Assembly (NCBI GenBank): GCA_020844525.1
Contig: JAJGAH010000109.1
Coordinates: forward strand, 1-7,719
Direction: 5' to 3'
Source of the DNA: Eubacterium sp.
Lineage (GTDB): Bacteria > Bacillota > Clostridia > Lachnospirales > Lachnospiraceae
DNA length: 7,719 nt
The notes under the pieces: generated by a model
The model's input: the letters and a program-made list of their open reading frames with translations, nothing else
Told to the model about the DNA's origin: nothing
Database searches by the model: none
Made by a program: the position numbers and the translations under genes
Shown here: positions 5,667 to 7,719 of the stretch, in pieces
Layout: each line of letters starts with the position of its first letter
Numbering within the stretch: position 1 is the stretch's first letter

Positions 5667-7719
5667 TCATGCAAGTTCCGATGGTTTTGCCGTCTCATAG
5701 GTGCTCCAGGAATCTGCAGAGGATGCACCGGACAAATCAGCATTTGTGGAGTAAGAGGATACTGTGATGGTAATACTGCCGGTACCCTGCTGATATACGG
5801 TTCCATCTGTTCCCTTGATGGTCACGGTATTTCCATCTGCATCCTTGATTGTCCCGGCGTTGTACAGGTTTGTAACGGCACTGTCTTTTGTGACGGTCCA
5901 TGTTGAGCTGCTGTCGATATAGATATTGCAGTATCCGCTTCCGCCATCTCCGGCATTGGATTCATCATCGGTAATGGCACCGGTCAGCGTGCTGCCATCG
6001 GTCATATAGAAATCCAGCTGACTGATGGAATCCCAGATAATATCACCCTGCATTTCCTGGGAAATTCCGGTGAAGGTGCAATCCGCACCATTGGATCCGC
6101 TGCTGCCCCATCCACGTGCATTGCTGTTTCCGGTAACCTTCAGGAAGTAATCATTTTCATCCGCATAAGTAATATCTACATTATCAAGCACAAAGGTGGA
6201 TTCGGTATTGGTGGTATAGAACATGCCTCCATTTTTGGCTGTAATGCTTCCTCCATTCATCTCGAAGGTGCTGTTGCCCTCCTCGGAATCCCCGGACATG
6301 CTCTGATACAGGATGACGTTCCATGTGCAGTCGTTCTGATCGTTTTCCGGCATATTTCCGGTAAGATTACAATCAAACAGGCGGACGGTGTTGGCGCCCT
6401 CAATGCAGACTGCCTCGGAATTGTTGGCCGTCAGTGTTGCATTGTTTACTGTGATATCGGCAGTGGAATATACCGCGGGTGATCCGGTCCCGTTTGATGT
6501 GTAGGACCCGCCGTCTACAACCATAGTGCCGCCACCCCGGTCACTTCGGATTGCTGCGGAGGATTCGCCCTCTGTGGTCACCGTGTCATCATAGGCATAC
6601 AGCTTTCCGCCGCCTGCCACATGAAGACCGCCGGAAGTTCCCTTGCTTGTTGAAATGGTGGTGTCTGACACGTAGGTTGTGCCGTCACCGTACGAGAATA
6701 CACCGGCTCCTCCTTCAGCATCCGTTGTAATGGTACTGCCCTTCAAATAGGTTGTTCCGTCTGTAGTAAGTACTGCTGCACCTACACCATAGAAGCTGGA
6801 ATTATTTCCTCCGGTACTGTCATCGGAGTTTCTGGTAATCTTCAGATTGCTCAGGGTCGAGGTGGCACCGCTCTCCGTCAGAATGGCATTTTCATCTGTG
6901 CCTGTGGAGTCCACTGATTCATTGCTCAGTGAGGTATCTGAGGTAATATCCTGTACAGCTGAATAGGATATGTCTGCTGATGAGCTGCTCTGGCCTCCCA
7001 TATCTCCGCCGGGGGCACCGCTGCCGCCAAGTATTTCAACAGAGGTTACAGTGCCATCATCGTCAAAGGTAATCGCTACACTGTCTCCCTCTGCAAGAGA
7101 AGAAATATCAAGGTCCTCCTGTCCGGGTGCCTGTCCGTCCGGAGCATTGCCGCCTGGTGCTCCTGTATCAGACGAAGAACTGCTGTTAATGGATTCTCCA
7201 CCCGGTGCCTGTCCACTCGGAGGATTTCCTCCAGGGGCTTCTGTACTTGATGAGCTGCTGTTGATGGATTCTCCGTCCGGAGCGGATCCCTTGGAATTGC
7301 TTCTGCCGGCTGTCTTCTCTTTTGAGGAAGTGTCATCAGATGTTTCTGTATCTGGTTTCTGATTGCCTGTATCACTGCCTGAAGAACCGGAACTTGAATT
7401 ACTGGAACCGTTGCTGCCTGTTGAACTGCTGCTTCCGGATTTCGAGTCGGAGCCGGAATCTGAACTCTCTGACGCGGAATTACCGGAAGAGCTGCTGTCA
7501 TCCGGTTTTTCCGGAGGCTGTCCATTGTCATTTCCACCGCCTCCCATGCCGCCGCGTGTAACTGTCGCGTCCTCACTCAGCGTGATATCAGCTGTCTCAT
7601 CGGTCAGATCCAGATCACTGCTTCCGTCCTTCTGTGTGCCAATCTGCAATGTCAGAGCTGTCCCATCAATAGACTTGATCTGTCCATAGATGGTCTGTCC
7701 CGCATAGCTGCTGTTGGAT
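5667..7719 (-). CDS. Large beta-helix surface protein with Ser/Gly/Pro-rich linker, N-terminus missing
   Basis: The reading frame is open to the window edge, so the true start and any signal peptide lie outside; 683 residues are visible. The first part (bases about 7560-7719) is a small beta-rich module, YGQIKSIDGTALTLQIG. A low-complexity linker follows (about 7110-7560), rich in Ser, Gly, Pro and Asp and containing a duplicated 25-codon unit. Next is SLAEGDSVAITFDDDGTV (about 7045-7105), a short motif often seen before such domains. From about 6985 to the stop come repeated short coils rich in Gly, Thr, Ser, Asn and Asp, for example GTTYVSDTTISTSKGTSGG and GTMVVDGGSYTSNGTGSP, typical of a right-handed parallel beta-helix. 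There is no C-terminal LPxTG motif or membrane anchor; the protein ends ETAKPSELA. Similar proteins are common in gut Lachnospiraceae and carry no firm function; adhesion or glycan binding is a guess. An N-terminal lipoprotein or secretion signal would be expected. No catalytic residues are recognisable. Confidence 0.85.
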   Translation of the reverse strand, partial: SNSSYAGQTIYGQIKSIDGTALTLQIGTQKDGSSDLDLTDETADITLSEDATVTRGGMGGGGNDNGQPPEKPDDSSSSGNSASESSDSGSDSKSGSSSSTGSNGSSNSSSGSSGSDTGNQKPDTETSDDTSSKEKTAGRSNSKGSAPDGESINSSSSSTEAPGGNPPSGQAPGGESINSSSSSDTGAPGGNAPDGQAPGQEDLDISSLAEGDSVAITFDDDGTVTSVEILGGSGAPGGDMGGQSSSSADISYSAVQDITSDTSLSNESVDSTGTDENAILTESGATSTLSNLKITRNSDDSTGGNNSSFYGVGAAVLTTDGTTYLKGSTITTDAEGGAGVFSYGDGTTYVSDTTISTSKGTSGGLHVAGGGKLYAYDDTVTTEGESSAAIRSDRGGGTMVVDGGSYTSNGTGSPAVYSTADITVNNATLTANNSEAVCIEGANTVRLFDCNLTGNMPENDQNDCTWNVILYQSMSGDSEEGNSTFEMNGGSITAKNGGMFYTTNTESTFVLDNVDITYADENDYFLKVTGNSNARGWGSSGSNGADCTFTGISQEMQGDIIWDSISQLDFYMTDGSTLTGAITDDESNAGDGGSGYCNIYIDSSSTWTVTKDSAVTNLYNAGTIKDADGNTVTIKGTDGTVYQQGTGSITITVSSYSTNADLSGASSADSWSTYETAKPSELA
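6355..6758 (-). repeat. Run of six consecutive beta-helix coils within the surface protein
   Basis: At protein level this stretch divides into coils of about 23-26 residues (the last may be shorter), beginning in turn GTTYLKGSTIT, GTTYVSDTTIS, GKLYAYDDTVT, GTMVVDGGSYT, ADITVNNATLT and NTVRLFDCNLT. Each has alternating hydrophobic residues followed by a Thr/Asn-rich turn. The DNA of the coils has diverged, so this is an old structural repeat and not a recent duplication. Confidence 0.75.
7131..7283 (-). repeat. Tandem 75/78-bp coding repeat in the linker
   Basis: Two adjacent copies, 7131-7208 (78 bp) and 7209-7283 (75 bp), encode units of 26 and 25 residues that share GESINSSSSS, APGGN and the P-x-GQ ending. 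They differ by one codon insertion and by scattered substitutions. The length difference is a multiple of three, so the frame is kept. This is a minisatellite-like unit able to vary in copy number between strains. Confidence 0.8.

Noticed and set aside
5488..5700. Plus-strand 70-codon open frame in the convergent gap
   Set aside because: It starts with TTG, lacks a ribosome binding site, runs through the terminator hairpin and overlaps the end of the minus-strand gene.
7131..7283. Repeats in the linker region as a possible CRISPR array
   Set aside because: There are only two adjacent copies without spacers, and they lie in frame inside a coding region.
7647..7649. TTG at 7649-7647 (minus) as the start of the beta-helix protein
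   Set aside because: The frame stays open without a stop to base 7719 and encodes sequence of the same kind (SSYAGQTIYGQIKSIDG), so the gene begins outside the window.
6970..7689. Plus-strand open frames of 130 and 108 codons, rich in Pro, Leu and Glu, opposite the Ser-rich linker
   Set aside because: Their odd composition is the mirror of the Ser/Gly/Pro codons on the minus strand, and no start signals support them.

Overview
The window looks like chromosomal DNA of a Gram-positive anaerobe of the Clostridia, most likely a Lachnospiraceae gut commensal. The reasons are the radC-mreB-mreC order with a divergent MreB, a COG2509-type FAD protein, a clostridial-style iron-dependent alcohol dehydrogenase, AGGAG-type ribosome binding sites, moderate GC content, and a Ser/Gly/Pro-rich beta-helix surface protein of a kind common in gut Clostridia. 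This placement is inferred from protein resemblance and was not checked by a search.

Layout. Positions 1-2237 (minus strand) form one transcription unit. A good promoter (TTCACA-17 bp-TACAAT) drives radC, then mreB, then mreC, which runs off the left edge. mreB and mreC overlap by four bases (ATGA). Positions 2257-3973 (minus) hold a 544-residue FAD/NAD(P)-dependent oxidoreductase of unknown substrate, with its own near-consensus promoter (TTGCCA-17 bp-TATAAT). A divergent control region (about 3974-4138) separates it from a plus-strand iron-containing alcohol dehydrogenase (4139-5311). A 355-bp gap (5312-5666) between convergent genes carries no credible gene but is full of inverted and direct repeats, including a perfect 18-bp inverted repeat around a 57-bp core and a 17-bp-stem terminator-like hairpin. 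Positions 5667-7719 (minus) are the C-terminal 683 residues of a large, probably secreted or wall-associated protein whose N-terminus lies beyond the right edge.

How the parts fit. MreB and MreC belong to the rod-shape machinery that guides lateral peptidoglycan synthesis; RadC shares their promoter but has no established role in it. The dehydrogenase probably interconverts an aldehyde and an alcohol in fermentation. The beta-helix protein is probably exposed at the cell surface. No tRNA, rRNA, CRISPR array, transposase, phage gene or complete mobile element was seen, and no clear new multi-gene system. The points most worth a second look are the 93-bp inverted-repeat element, the altered nucleotide-binding motif of MreB, and the low-complexity/beta-helix surface protein.
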